NCBI GenBank assembly: GCA_046349255.1
Contig: JAXMCR010000002.1
Span: forward strand, 310,001 to 374,000
Direction of reading: 5' to 3'
From: DAIODI01 sp046349255
GTDB taxonomy: Bacteria > Pseudomonadota > Alphaproteobacteria > Rhizobiales > Aestuariivirgaceae
DNA length: 64,000 bases
Shown here: piece after piece, positions 45,569 through 54,338 of the stretch
Layout: the number at the start of each line of letters is the position of its first letter
Position numbering within the stretch: position 1 is the stretch's first letter
Translations under genes and position numbers: made by a program
The notes under the pieces: model-generated
Told to the model about the DNA's origin: nothing
Databases searched by the model: none
What the model saw: the letters and a program-made list of their open reading frames with translations, nothing else

Positions 45569-45591
45569 ATGACCGGCTCAAGGCCGGTCAT
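45569..45591. repeat. Palindromic repeat (REP-like), 9-bp stem
   Basis: ATGACCGGC at 45569-45577 pairs with GCCGGTCAT at 45583-45591 around the loop TCAAG. It lies between the convergent allA and puuE stops. The ATGACCGGC/TCATGACG style is common in REP-like repeats of Hyphomicrobiales; it may also stop transcription from both sides. Confidence 0.55.
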
Positions 45592-45621
45592 GACGGTTGT
45601 ATGTTGATCTTGTTATGGCCG

Positions 45622-45652
45622 CGTCGTCATGGCCGGGCTCGACCCGGCCAAC
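45622..45652. repeat. Palindromic repeat of the CGTCATGGCCGGG...CCCGGCC type
   Basis: The core GGCCGGG (45631-45637) pairs with CCCGGCC (45643-45649) around CTCGA, with T45630-A45650 extending the stem. The sequence CGTCATGGCCGGGCTCGACC is, as far as I recall, a very common interspersed palindrome in Bradyrhizobium and related genomes. Together with the hairpin just upstream it fills the gap between allA and puuE. Confidence 0.6.
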
Positions 45653-45659
45653 CTCTGGC

Positions 45660-46565
45660 TTATATGGGGAACCGATCGGTCCAATGTCGGGCGATGTCGA
45701 CGCGGCGCGGAATCCAGACACGCTCGTGGCCCTTCACGTAGTCGAGAAAGCGTTCGAGCGCGGCGGCGCGGCCGGGGCGGCCGGCCAGGCGGCAGTGCAG
45801 GCCGACGGACATCATTTTCGGCGCACCGCGGCGGCCTTCCGCGTACAAAACGTCGAAGGAATCTCGCAGGTAGGTGAAGAACTGGTCGCCGCTGTTGAAG
45901 CCCTGAGGCGTGGCGAACCGCATGTCGTTGGCGTCCAGCGTATACGGAACGATCAGCAGCGGCTTGAGCCCGGGGAGCCTCGCCCAGTACGGGAGATCGT
46001 CCGCATACGAGTCCGATGAGTACAGGAAGCCGCCTTCCTCCATGACGAGGCGCAGCGTGTTCATTGAGCATCGCCCGGTGTACCAGCCGAGGGGCCGCGC
46101 GCCCGTGACCCGCGTGTGAATGGCGATCGCCTCGATGAGGTGCGCGCGCTCGTCGGCTTCCGAAAAATCGGCGTACTCGATCCACTTCAGTCCATGCGAG
46201 GCGATCTCCCAGTCCGCCTCGAGCATCGCCGCCGTCTGATCGGGCGAACGTTCGAGCGCTGTTGCCACGCCGTACACCGTCACCGGCACGCCGTACTGAC
46301 GGAACAGGCGCCACAGGCGCCAGAAGCCGGCGCGCGCACCATACTCGTAGATCGACTCCATGTTCCAGTGCCGCTTGCCGGGCCAGGCCTGCGCACCGAC
46401 GATCTCGGAGAGGAACGCCTCCGACGCCTTGTCGCCGTGGAGAATGTTGTTCTCGCCACCCTCCTCGTAGTTCACGACGAACTGCACCGCCACATACGCA
46501 TCGCCCGGCCACTGCGGATCGGGCGTGGTGCGGCCGTAGCCGCGCAGGTCGCGGTCGTAGGTCAT
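45660..46565 (-). CDS. puuE: Allantoinase PuuE (polysaccharide deacetylase-like)
   Basis: 301 residues, close to the family length. PuuE is the metal-independent allantoinase with a carbohydrate-esterase fold, making allantoate. Conserved parts are YDRDLRGYGRTTPDPQWPG at the start, VNYEEGGENNILHGD, ASHGLKWIEYADFSEADER and GWYTGRCSMNTLRLV. The ATG overlaps the guaD stop (ATGA). It is the last gene of the long minus-strand purine operon and meets allA head-on. Confidence 0.94.
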   Translation of the reverse strand: MTYDRDLRGYGRTTPDPQWPGDAYVAVQFVVNYEEGGENNILHGDKASEAFLSEIVGAQAWPGKRHWNMESIYEYGARAGFWRLWRLFRQYGVPVTVYGVATALERSPDQTAAMLEADWEIASHGLKWIEYADFSEADERAHLIEAIAIHTRVTGARPLGWYTGRCSMNTLRLVMEEGGFLYSSDSYADDLPYWARLPGLKPLLIVPYTLDANDMRFATPQGFNSGDQFFTYLRDSFDVLYAEGRRGAPKMMSVGLHCRLAGRPGRAAALERFLDYVKGHERVWIPRRVDIARHWTDRFPI

Positions 46566-47866
46566 GGCGCCTCCACGCGGCGGCCGGCGACGTAGGTGGC
46601 GCTGACCGCGCGATCGTCGCCGAGAATCATCAGGGCAAAGAGCATGTCCTCGAGGCTCGTCGACAGTGCATGCCGCGCAGCGAGCACCGGTGTCGCGGTC
46701 GGATCGAGCACGACGATGTCGCCCCACTTTCCGGGTGCGAGGCTGCCGATCTCGTCAGCGAGGTGCAGCACCTCCGCGTTGCCGAGCGTTGCGAGGTGGA
46801 AGAGTTCGAGCGCGCTGGCACGATAGCCGCCAATCATCTGCAAGCGATAGGCCTCGGCCATCGTCGAAAGCATGGAGTAGCTGGTGCCGCCGCCCACATC
46901 GGTGCCGAGCGCCACGCCGACGCGCGGGCTGCCGCGATGGCGGCCGGAGAACGGCATGATGCCGGAGCCGAGGAAGCTGTTCGAGGTGGGGCAATGCACC
47001 ACCGACGACCCCGTGGCGGCGAGGAGCGCGCACTCGCGCTTCGACAGGTGGATGCCGTGCGCGAACAGGCTGCGGGGGCCGAGCAGTCCGAACCGGTCGT
47101 ATACGTGCGTGTAATGCTTCGCCCACGGATAAAGCGCCGACACGGTCGCGATCTCGGCGGGCTGTTCGGAAAGATGCGTCTGCACGAGGCAGTCGGGGTG
47201 CTCCTTCGCCAGCGCGCCCGCCGCCTCGAGCTGCGCCTCGCTCGAGGTGATGGCGAAGCGCGGCGTGATGGCATAGCGGGCGCGGCCGCGGCCGTGCCAC
47301 TTCGCGATCAGCGCCGCGCTGTCGCGGTAGCCGGACTCCGGATCGTCGCGCACGCCGGGCGGGCAGTTGCGGTCCATCATCGTCTTGCCCGTGACCATCG
47401 CCATGCCGCGCCGCTCGGCAGCCGCGAACAGCGCATCGGCCGCCACCTTGTGCACGGACGAGAAGCACAGAGCGGCGGTCGTGCCGTTCGACAGGAGCCG
47501 GTCGAGGAACGTTTCCGCCGCCTTCGCCGCATGCGCACGCGAGGCGTAGCGTGCTTCCTCCGGGAAGGTGAAGCGGTTGAGCCAGTCGAGCAGGTCGCGG
47601 CCGGGGGCGGCCAGCATCCGGTACTGCGGGAAATGGATGTGCGCGTCGATGAACCCCGCCATCACCAGGCTGTCGCCATGATCGTCCGTAGCCTGATCGC
47701 GCCATGGCCGCGGCAGGCCGCGCGCCGGTCCGACCCACGCGATGCGGCCTTCGGAGTCGATCGCGACGGCGCCCTTCGGGTGATGCACGACGGCGCGATC
47801 GCCCTCGGTCACGGGATCGTCCGTGAATGTCACCACCTGTCCGCGCAAGACGCGAGCGGGGCTCAT
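46562..47866 (-). CDS. guaD: Guanine deaminase
   Basis: 434 residues. The enzyme deaminates guanine to xanthine, feeding xanthine dehydrogenase encoded in the same operon. An amidohydrolase with Zn site: GFIDAHIHFPQYRML (HxH and the guanine-specific FPQ), later HLSEQPAEI, and HGIHLSKREC and LGTDVGGGTSYSML with the metal-binding Asp. Four-base overlaps with both uraD (ATGA) and puuE show tight coupling. Confidence 0.94.
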   Translation of the reverse strand: MSPARVLRGQVVTFTDDPVTEGDRAVVHHPKGAVAIDSEGRIAWVGPARGLPRPWRDQATDDHGDSLVMAGFIDAHIHFPQYRMLAAPGRDLLDWLNRFTFPEEARYASRAHAAKAAETFLDRLLSNGTTAALCFSSVHKVAADALFAAAERRGMAMVTGKTMMDRNCPPGVRDDPESGYRDSAALIAKWHGRGRARYAITPRFAITSSEAQLEAAGALAKEHPDCLVQTHLSEQPAEIATVSALYPWAKHYTHVYDRFGLLGPRSLFAHGIHLSKRECALLAATGSSVVHCPTSNSFLGSGIMPFSGRHRGSPRVGVALGTDVGGGTSYSMLSTMAEAYRLQMIGGYRASALELFHLATLGNAEVLHLADEIGSLAPGKWGDIVVLDPTATPVLAARHALSTSLEDMLFALMILGDDRAVSATYVAGRRVEAP

Positions 47867-48393
47867 GGCGTCACCGTCGCCTCCAGGCGGAAGCGGACGA
47901 TGCGCGCCACCTGCTCGAGGGCCGTCGCAAGTTCCGTTTCGCGGTCGTTGCCGATGCGCGCCTCGAAGGCAGCGAGGATCGCGTGCTTGTCGGCGCCCTT
48001 AACGGCCAGGATGAACGGGAAGCCGAAGCGCGCGCGATAGCGGTCGTTGAGGTCGGTGAAGCGGGCGAACTCCTCGGCCGACAGGCGATCGAGGCCCGCG
48101 CCGGCCTGCTCGCCGCGCGACGCCTGCGTGAGGTTGCCGGCAACGGCCGCGCGCCCGGCGAGGTCGGGGTGCGCGCGCAGCAGGGCGAGTTGTTCTTCCA
48201 CCGAAGAGTCCAGGATGGCGCGGTGAAAGGCTGTCGCCATCGCCTGCACCGTGGCGAACGGCCGCCCCACGCTCGCCCGTTCCGCTACCCAGGGCGAGTG
48301 CTCGGCGATGCCGCCGAACACATCGACGAACCGCGGGGCGCTCATCGCGTTGACCGCCGCGACGTTGAGGATCGCAGGCGCGCCGGTCGTCAT
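47863..48393 (-). CDS. uraD: 2-oxo-4-hydroxy-4-carboxy-5-ureidoimidazoline decarboxylase
   Basis: 176 residues. UraD decarboxylates OHCU to (S)-allantoin. The all-helical OHCU decarboxylase domain shows GGIAEHSPWVAERA with the catalytic His, LLRAHPDLAGRAAV, GAGLDRLSAEEFARFTDLND and FGFPFILAVKG, standard for the family. It overlaps puuD by 4 bases upstream and guaD by 4 bases downstream. Confidence 0.95.
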   Translation of the reverse strand: MTTGAPAILNVAAVNAMSAPRFVDVFGGIAEHSPWVAERASVGRPFATVQAMATAFHRAILDSSVEEQLALLRAHPDLAGRAAVAGNLTQASRGEQAGAGLDRLSAEEFARFTDLNDRYRARFGFPFILAVKGADKHAILAAFEARIGNDRETELATALEQVARIVRFRLEATVTP

Positions 48394-49568
48394 TGCTGTG
48401 CGATCCAGGCGCCGAGCCGGGCCCGCTCCTCGTCGGTGATGCCGGTTTCATCGCCGAGCGGCATCACGTGCGTCTTCACCGCCTGCACCTCGATCAGCGG
48501 CGCGTAGCGGCGCACCTGCTCAATGGTCTCGAGCATGACGCCCTTGGGCGCTTCCGCGAACCCGTCGTGCGTGGGCTTCGCCGCATGGCACATCACGCAG
48601 TGCTTTTGGGTGATGGCGAGAACGTCGGCGTCGGGCACGCCGCCCGCGACGGCCGTCGCCGCGCGGGGCGCGGTGAACCACATGGCCGCGAGCAGCGCGG
48701 CAGCGATCACCGGCAGCGTCCAGGCGACCTTGGCGATCGGATCGCCCGCTTCATGGCGCACCAGGAAGTAGCGCAACGCCGCGCCACCGACGACGATCAG
48801 GCCGCAAAGGATCCACGCCTGCGGGTGCCCGGTCAGCATCGGATAGTGGCCGGAGACCATGAACACGAGCACCGGCAGCGTGAGGTAGGTGTTGTGGAGC
48901 GAGCGCTGCTTGCCGGTCGCGCCCAATGCCGGATCGGGATCGCGGTGCTCGAGCAGCGCGGCCGTGATCTTCTTCTGGTTCGGGATGATCACGGCGAACA
49001 CGTTCGCCGCCATGATCGTGCCGATGAACGCGCCCACGTGGATCAGCGCGCCGCGCGCCGCGAACACGTGTGTGTAGAACCACGCGGCGGCGAGGATCAT
49101 CGCGAACACGAGCGCCGCGAGCAGCGTCGGGTTGCGGCCCACGGTCGAGCGGCACAAGGCGTCGTAGATGAACCAGCCGGCGGCGAGGCTCGTGACGGAC
49201 AGCGCGATCGCCTGCCACGGCAGGAGCGGCAGCTTCGCGGGATCGATCAGCCACAGCGAAGCGTTGAGGTAGTACTGGACGACGAGCAGCGAGAAGCCCG
49301 TTACCCAGGTGAGGTAGGCCTCCCACTGGAACCAGACGAGATCGTCGGGCAGCTGCTTCGGGGCGACGAGATATTTTTCGACGTGGTAGAAGCCGCCGCC
49401 GTGCACCTGCCACACGGTGCCGTAGACACCCTCCGGCATGCGCTCGCGCCGGCGCAGCGAGAAGTCGAGCGCAACGAAGTAGAACGACGCGCCGATCCAG
49501 CCGATGCCGACGATCAGGTGCGCCCATCGCAGAAGCAGGTTCAGCCAGTCGGCAAGGAATGCGGTCAT
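48390..49568 (-). CDS. puuD: Urate hydroxylase PuuD (membrane-bound, cytochrome-linked)
   Basis: 392 residues. PuuD converts urate to 5-hydroxyisourate and passes electrons to its own C-terminal cytochrome c domain. About eight membrane helices fill residues 5-300, starting LLLRWAHLIVGIGWIGASFY. VWQVHGGGFYHVEKYLVAP is a signature of the family. The C-terminal domain (about 310-392) has one heme-binding motif CVMCH and a likely Met ligand in THVMPLGDETGI. There is no soluble uricase in the window. Transcribed 49 bp after the BMP-type binding protein gene. Confidence 0.93.
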   Translation of the reverse strand: MTAFLADWLNLLLRWAHLIVGIGWIGASFYFVALDFSLRRRERMPEGVYGTVWQVHGGGFYHVEKYLVAPKQLPDDLVWFQWEAYLTWVTGFSLLVVQYYLNASLWLIDPAKLPLLPWQAIALSVTSLAAGWFIYDALCRSTVGRNPTLLAALVFAMILAAAWFYTHVFAARGALIHVGAFIGTIMAANVFAVIIPNQKKITAALLEHRDPDPALGATGKQRSLHNTYLTLPVLVFMVSGHYPMLTGHPQAWILCGLIVVGGAALRYFLVRHEAGDPIAKVAWTLPVIAAALLAAMWFTAPRAATAVAGGVPDADVLAITQKHCVMCHAAKPTHDGFAEAPKGVMLETIEQVRRYAPLIEVQAVKTHVMPLGDETGITDEERARLGAWIAQQ

Positions 49569-49617
49569 GTCGGAAAAGCCCGCCGCCGCTAGATGCGACG
49601 GCGGGTCTCGCGTGCCG

Positions 49618-50685
49618 TTACTGCGGCAGCTTGTCGTCGATGCCCTTCACGTACCAGTTCATGCCGAGGATGTCGCCGTCGGCCAGCGACTTGCCTGCCT
49701 CGCCGACGACGGTGCCGTCCTGCTTGGTGATCGGGCCGGTGAAGGGATGGAGTTCGCCCGAGGCGATCTTCTTCTCCGTCGCCTGCGCCATTGCCTTCAC
49801 GTCGTCGGGCATGTTGGTGTAGGGGGCCATCACGACCATGCCCTTGCCGATGCCGTCCCACGTGTCGGTCGACTTCCAAGTGCCGTCGAGCACCGCCTTG
49901 GCGCGCGAGATATAGTAAGGACCCCACTCGTCGGTGATCGCAGTGAGCTGGGCCTTCGGCGCGAACTTGATCATGTCGGAGGCCTGGCCGAAGCCCTTCA
50001 CGCCCTTCTCCTCGGCGATCTGCAGAGGCGCGGTCGAGTCCGTATGCTGAACGATGATGTCGGCGCCCTGCCCGATCAGCACCTTGGCGGCGTCGGCTTC
50101 CTTGCCGGGGTCGTACCAGGAGTTCACCCACACGATCTTCACCTTGAAGTCGGGGTTGACCGACTGCGCGCCGAGCATGAAGGAGTTGATGCCGGAGACG
50201 ACCTCGGGGATCGGGAACGACACGATGTAGCCGGCCGTGCCGGACTTCGACATCTTCGCCGCGATCTGGCCGAGGATATAGCGGCCCTCGTAGAAGCGCG
50301 CGGCATAGGTCGCGACGTTGTCGGCGCGCTTGTAGCCGGTGGCATGCTCGAACTTCACGTCCGGAAACTTCTTGGCCACCTTCAGCGTGGCGTCCATGAA
50401 GCCGAACGAAGTGGTGAAGATCAGCTTCGCGCCGTCACGGGCGAGGCGCTCGATGGCGCGCTCGGCGTCGGGGCCTTCCTGAACGTTCTCGAGATACACC
50501 GTCTCCACTTGGTCGCCGAGCGCCTTCTGGAGTTCCTGGCGGCCGAGGTCGTGCTGGTGCGAATAGCCGTAGTCGCCCACCGGCCCCACATACACGAACC
50601 CGACCTTCAGCTTGTCGGCGGCCTCGGCCATCGTGGCGGCCGTGGCGAGCAAGATCGCCGCCGCCATCGCAATCCATTTTCTCAT
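49618..50685 (-). CDS. BMP-family ABC transporter substrate-binding protein (nucleoside/purine type)
   Basis: 355 residues. Signal peptide MRKWIAMAAAILLATAATMA. The BMP/PnrA-like domain contains KVGFVYVGPVGDYGYSHQHD (about 26-45), FTTSFGFMDATLK, YEGRYILGQIAA and IVQHTDSTAPLQIAEEKGVK. Family members bind purine nucleosides or related compounds in the periplasm. Placement among purine degradation genes and next to cognate permeases and ATPase suggests uptake of nucleosides, nucleobases, urate or allantoin. It lacks a lipobox. Start at 50685 has GAGGAG upstream. Confidence 0.9.
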   Translation of the reverse strand: MRKWIAMAAAILLATAATMAEAADKLKVGFVYVGPVGDYGYSHQHDLGRQELQKALGDQVETVYLENVQEGPDAERAIERLARDGAKLIFTTSFGFMDATLKVAKKFPDVKFEHATGYKRADNVATYAARFYEGRYILGQIAAKMSKSGTAGYIVSFPIPEVVSGINSFMLGAQSVNPDFKVKIVWVNSWYDPGKEADAAKVLIGQGADIIVQHTDSTAPLQIAEEKGVKGFGQASDMIKFAPKAQLTAITDEWGPYYISRAKAVLDGTWKSTDTWDGIGKGMVVMAPYTNMPDDVKAMAQATEKKIASGELHPFTGPITKQDGTVVGEAGKSLADGDILGMNWYVKGIDDKLPQ

Positions 50686-50746
50686 CGTTCTTCTCCTCGT
50701 TTCCCCCTGACAGACCAGGTATTCTGCGATCACGCGTCCAAGCCTT

Positions 50747-51658
50747 TCAGCGCTCCGGCACGAACGGGCGCCCGAGATCGGCCGGCGTGTTCACCAGCGT
50801 CTCGCGCCGGCTCCTCGAGATCAAGACCAGCGCCAAGATTGTCACCAGATAAGGCAGGGCCGACAGGAACTGCGCCGGTAGTTCGAACCCCCGCGCCTGC
50901 GCCTCGAGCCCGAGGATCATCACCGTGCCGAAGAGCCAGGCTCCCGCGAGCACCCGCCAGGGGCGCCAGGAGGCGAACACCACGAGCGCCAGCGCGATCC
51001 AGCCGCGCCCGCCCGTCATGTTCTCGATCCATTGCGGCGTATAGGCGAGCGAGAGGTAGCCTCCTGCAAGACCGGCACATAATCCGCCGAATAGAACGCA
51101 TCCGAAACGAACTTTCAGCACCGGGTATCCGAGCGCGTGGGCAGAGACGTGGCTGTTGCCGACCGCACGGATGACGAGCCCGGTGCGCGTCCTGAACAGG
51201 AGCCAGGCGACGAACGCGACGAGCGCAATCGAGAGGTAGATCAGGAAATCCTGCCCAAACAGGATCGGGCCCACGAATGGTATGTCTGTCAGACCGGGGA
51301 TATGGATGCGCTCGAGCTTCACGCCGGGCTGGCCTACGAACGGCTCGCCGATAAGGCCGGAGAGCCCGAGGCCGAGCAGCGTCAGTGCGAGGCCCGTCGC
51401 GACCTGGTTCGTCGCCAGCCACAGCACCAGGCCGCCGAACAGCGCCGAGAGCAGCATGCCGGCAAGCGCGGCCGCGACCACGCCGACGTAGGGCGAGCCG
51501 GTCGTCACCGCGGCAGCGAACCCGCACACCGCGCCCACCGCCATCATGCCCTCGACGCCGAGGTTGAGGACGCCCGAGCGTTCGACGACGAGTTCGCCGA
51601 TGGCGGCGAGCAGCAGCGGCGTCGCAGCGGTGATGATGGTGAGGATCAGCGTTTCCAT
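50747..51658 (-). CDS. ABC transporter permease (nucleoside type, second subunit)
   Basis: 303 residues, about 8-9 membrane helices, of the BPD_transp_2 family. VERSGVLNLGVEGMMAVGAVCG near residue 25 and NSHVSAHALGYPVLKVRF (EAA-like loop) around 190-205 are characteristic of the RnsD/NupQ/BmpF-type second permease. It lies 6 bp after the first permease gene and before the binding-protein gene (61 bp). Confidence 0.9.
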   Translation of the reverse strand: METLILTIITAATPLLLAAIGELVVERSGVLNLGVEGMMAVGAVCGFAAAVTTGSPYVGVVAAALAGMLLSALFGGLVLWLATNQVATGLALTLLGLGLSGLIGEPFVGQPGVKLERIHIPGLTDIPFVGPILFGQDFLIYLSIALVAFVAWLLFRTRTGLVIRAVGNSHVSAHALGYPVLKVRFGCVLFGGLCAGLAGGYLSLAYTPQWIENMTGGRGWIALALVVFASWRPWRVLAGAWLFGTVMILGLEAQARGFELPAQFLSALPYLVTILALVLISRSRRETLVNTPADLGRPFVPER

Positions 51659-51664
51659 CGCACC

Positions 51665-52753
51665 TCACGCCGCCTGCTTCGTTGCGGCCGATTGCGGCGC
51701 GCCGCCTTCGACCTTGAGCCGGTAGAGGATGAATGTGTCGCAGGCGAGCACATAGAACAGCAAAATGCCCTGGAACACGCGCGCCACCTTGTCGGAGATG
51801 CCGAGCGCCACCTGCGCGCCTTCGCCACCGAGGTAGCTCACCGCCAGGAGGAGGCCGGCGAGCAGCGCGCCAATCGGGTTCAAGCGGCCGAGAAAAGCGA
51901 CGATGATCGCGGTGAACCCGTACGATGGCGAGATCGAGGGCTGGAGCTGGCCGACCGTCGACATCACCTCGCAGATGCCGGCAAGCCCGGCGAGACCGCC
52001 CGACAGCAGGAACGCGAACCACACGAGCCCGTCGCGCGAGAAGCCGGCGAACCGCCCGGCGCGCGGGGCGCTGCCCGTCACCTTCAGTTCGAACCCCTTC
52101 AGCGTGCGCCCCATCAGCACGGTGAGCGCGATCACGACGAGGAGCGCCAGAAGCGATCCGAGATGGATCGTGCCGCCGAACGTCGGCAGGAGCTGCCAGC
52201 CGTCGAATCCGACCGACTTCGGAAAGTTGTAGCCCTGCGGATCGCGCCAGGGGCCGCGCACCAGCCAGTCGAGCAGGAGCTGCGCGACGTAGACCAGCAT
52301 CAGGCTCGTCAGGATCTCGCTCGTGCCGAACCGGGTCTTGAGGAACGCCGGGATCGCCGCCCAGGCCATGCCGCCCAGAACGCCCAGCGCCAGCATCACC
52401 GGCAGGACCTCGGGCGACTGCCAGGCCGGGAAGAAGACGGGGATCGCGCCTCCGAGGATGGCGCCGGCGGTAAGCTGCCCTTCCGCGCCGATGTTCCAGA
52501 CGTTGGCGAGATAGGCGACCGAGAGCCCCGCGCCGATCAGCACGAGCGGCGTCGCCTTCACCACCAGCGCCTCGAGCGACCAGACGCTCGTGAACGGCTC
52601 GACGAAGTAGGCGTACAGCGCCTTCGCCGGATCGTAGCCCGCGACAGCGAACAGGATCGCGCCCGTGACCACGGTGAGCGCGATGGCGATCAGCGGCGAG
52701 ACGAGCGCCATCGTCTGCGAGTGTTCGGCGCGCTTCTCAAGCACGAGCCGCAT
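51665..52753 (-). CDS. ABC transporter permease (nucleoside type, first subunit)
   Basis: 362 residues, longer than the partner as usual for this system. Membrane helices begin near residue 15. LANVWNIGAEGQLTAGAILG (about 82-101) and the loop GSAPRAGRFAGFSRDGLVWF (about 227-246) correspond to conserved permease motifs. Its 5' end overlaps the ATPase gene by 17 bases. It should form the channel heterodimer with the gene at 50747. Confidence 0.9.
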   Translation of the reverse strand: MRLVLEKRAEHSQTMALVSPLIAIALTVVTGAILFAVAGYDPAKALYAYFVEPFTSVWSLEALVVKATPLVLIGAGLSVAYLANVWNIGAEGQLTAGAILGGAIPVFFPAWQSPEVLPVMLALGVLGGMAWAAIPAFLKTRFGTSEILTSLMLVYVAQLLLDWLVRGPWRDPQGYNFPKSVGFDGWQLLPTFGGTIHLGSLLALLVVIALTVLMGRTLKGFELKVTGSAPRAGRFAGFSRDGLVWFAFLLSGGLAGLAGICEVMSTVGQLQPSISPSYGFTAIIVAFLGRLNPIGALLAGLLLAVSYLGGEGAQVALGISDKVARVFQGILLFYVLACDTFILYRLKVEGGAPQSAATKQAA

Positions 52754-54338
52754 GGGGCTCCTCCACTGTTGCGCCTGCGCGACGGCGCTCGTGCGCGCCG
52801 GCCATCAGGAGGCCGATTTGTTCGGTGTCGAGATCGCGGGCCGGATAGGCCTTCGACAATTCGCCGCGCGAGATCACGGCGATGCGGTCGGCGATCTCGA
52901 AGATCTCGTCGAGGTCCTGGCTGATCACCAGCACTGCCGAGCCGCTGCGGGCGAGATCGATCAGCGCCTGGCGGATCACGGCCGCGGCGCCGGCGTCGAC
53001 GCCCCACGTCGGCTGGTTGACGACGAGAACGGACGGCTTGCGGTCGAGCTCGCGGCCCACCACGAACTTCTGCAGGTTGCCGCCGGAGAGCGCGCGGGCT
53101 TCCGGGTCGTCCTTGAGGCGGCGCACGTCGAACGCCTTGCACACGCGGCTTGCGATCGCGTGCGCTTCGGTGCGGTCGATCATCCTGTGACGGACGAGTT
53201 TTGCGTCGTCCGCGTGGCGCGTCAGGATCACGTTCTCCGACAGGGTGAAGCCCGGCACCGCACCGTGGCCCAGCCGTTCCTCCGGGACGAATGCCACGCC
53301 GAGCTTGCGGCGCTCGGTGATGCCGAGCGTTCCGACAGGCTTGCCGTTGAGGCGTACGCCCTCGGCGCGGGTCGCCGCGCGTTCGCCCGACAGCGCGGCG
53401 AACAGCTCGGTCTGGCCGTTGCCCGCGACGCCCGCGATCGCCACCACCTCGCCCGCCTTCACGTCGAGATCGATGCCGTCGAGCCGCACCGCGAAGGGGC
53501 CGTCCGGCTCGAGCGAGAGCTGGTCGAGCGTCAGCAACGCTTCGCCCGATGGAGCGACGCCCGCCGCCTTCACCACGTGGATGTCGCTCCCGACCATCAT
53601 GCGGGCGAGGCTCGCCGCGGTTTCGCGCGCGGGGTCGACATCGGCCGCCACCACCTTGCCGTGGCGCAGGATCGTCGCGTGGTGACAGAGCCGCTGCACC
53701 TCCTCGAGGCGGTGCGAGATGTAGAGCACCGCGCAGCCTTCGCCGGATAGCCGGTTCAGGGTCGAAAAGAGCCCTTCGGCCTCGAGCGGCGTCAATACGG
53801 CCGTCGGTTCGTCCATGATGATGAGTCGCGGCTCCTGCAGCAGGCAGCGCACGATCTCGATGCGCTGGCGCTCGCCCACCGACAGGTCAGCCACCGTGGC
53901 GGACGGGTTCAACGGCAATCCGTAGTCGGACGATATCCGCGCGATCTTCTCCGACAGCGGCCCGAGCGCGAACGGCCCGCGCACTGCGAGCGCGATGTTC
54001 TCGGCCACGGTCAGCGCCTCGAACAGCGAAAAGTGCTGGAACACCATGCCGATTCCGAGGGTGCGCGCGGCCGCCGGACTTTCGATACGCACCGGCCGGC
54101 CCTGCCACAGGATCTCGCCTGCGGTCGGTTCGAGCGCGCCGTAAAGGATCTTGACCAGCGTCGACTTGCCGGCGCCGTTCTCGCCGAGCAGCGCGTGAAT
54201 CTGTCCCGGCAGCACGGTGAGCGACACGTCGTCGTTGGCGAGAAGCTCGCCGAACCGCTTCGAAACGTGACGCGCTTCCAGGAGCGGCGATACGCCGCCG
54301 CCGGCGGCCCGCCCTGCGCTGTCGGCCGGATCCTTCAT
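52737..54338 (-). CDS. ABC transporter ATP-binding protein with two nucleotide-binding domains
   Basis: 533 residues. Domain 1: Walker A GENGAGKST (about 51-59), signature LSVGERQRIE, Walker B LIIMDEPTAVLTP. Domain 2 (about 265-510) has a degenerate Walker A GVAGNGQTEL, signature LSGGNLQK and a Walker B LVVNQPTWG in which the usual Asp-Glu are replaced, as is frequent in sugar/nucleoside double-NBD ATPases. ATGA overlaps the xdhC stop. It energises the adjacent permease pair. Confidence 0.9.
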   Translation of the reverse strand: MKDPADSAGRAAGGGVSPLLEARHVSKRFGELLANDDVSLTVLPGQIHALLGENGAGKSTLVKILYGALEPTAGEILWQGRPVRIESPAAARTLGIGMVFQHFSLFEALTVAENIALAVRGPFALGPLSEKIARISSDYGLPLNPSATVADLSVGERQRIEIVRCLLQEPRLIIMDEPTAVLTPLEAEGLFSTLNRLSGEGCAVLYISHRLEEVQRLCHHATILRHGKVVAADVDPARETAASLARMMVGSDIHVVKAAGVAPSGEALLTLDQLSLEPDGPFAVRLDGIDLDVKAGEVVAIAGVAGNGQTELFAALSGERAATRAEGVRLNGKPVGTLGITERRKLGVAFVPEERLGHGAVPGFTLSENVILTRHADDAKLVRHRMIDRTEAHAIASRVCKAFDVRRLKDDPEARALSGGNLQKFVVGRELDRKPSVLVVNQPTWGVDAGAAAVIRQALIDLARSGSAVLVISQDLDEIFEIADRIAVISRGELSKAYPARDLDTEQIGLLMAGAHERRRAGATVEEPHAARA

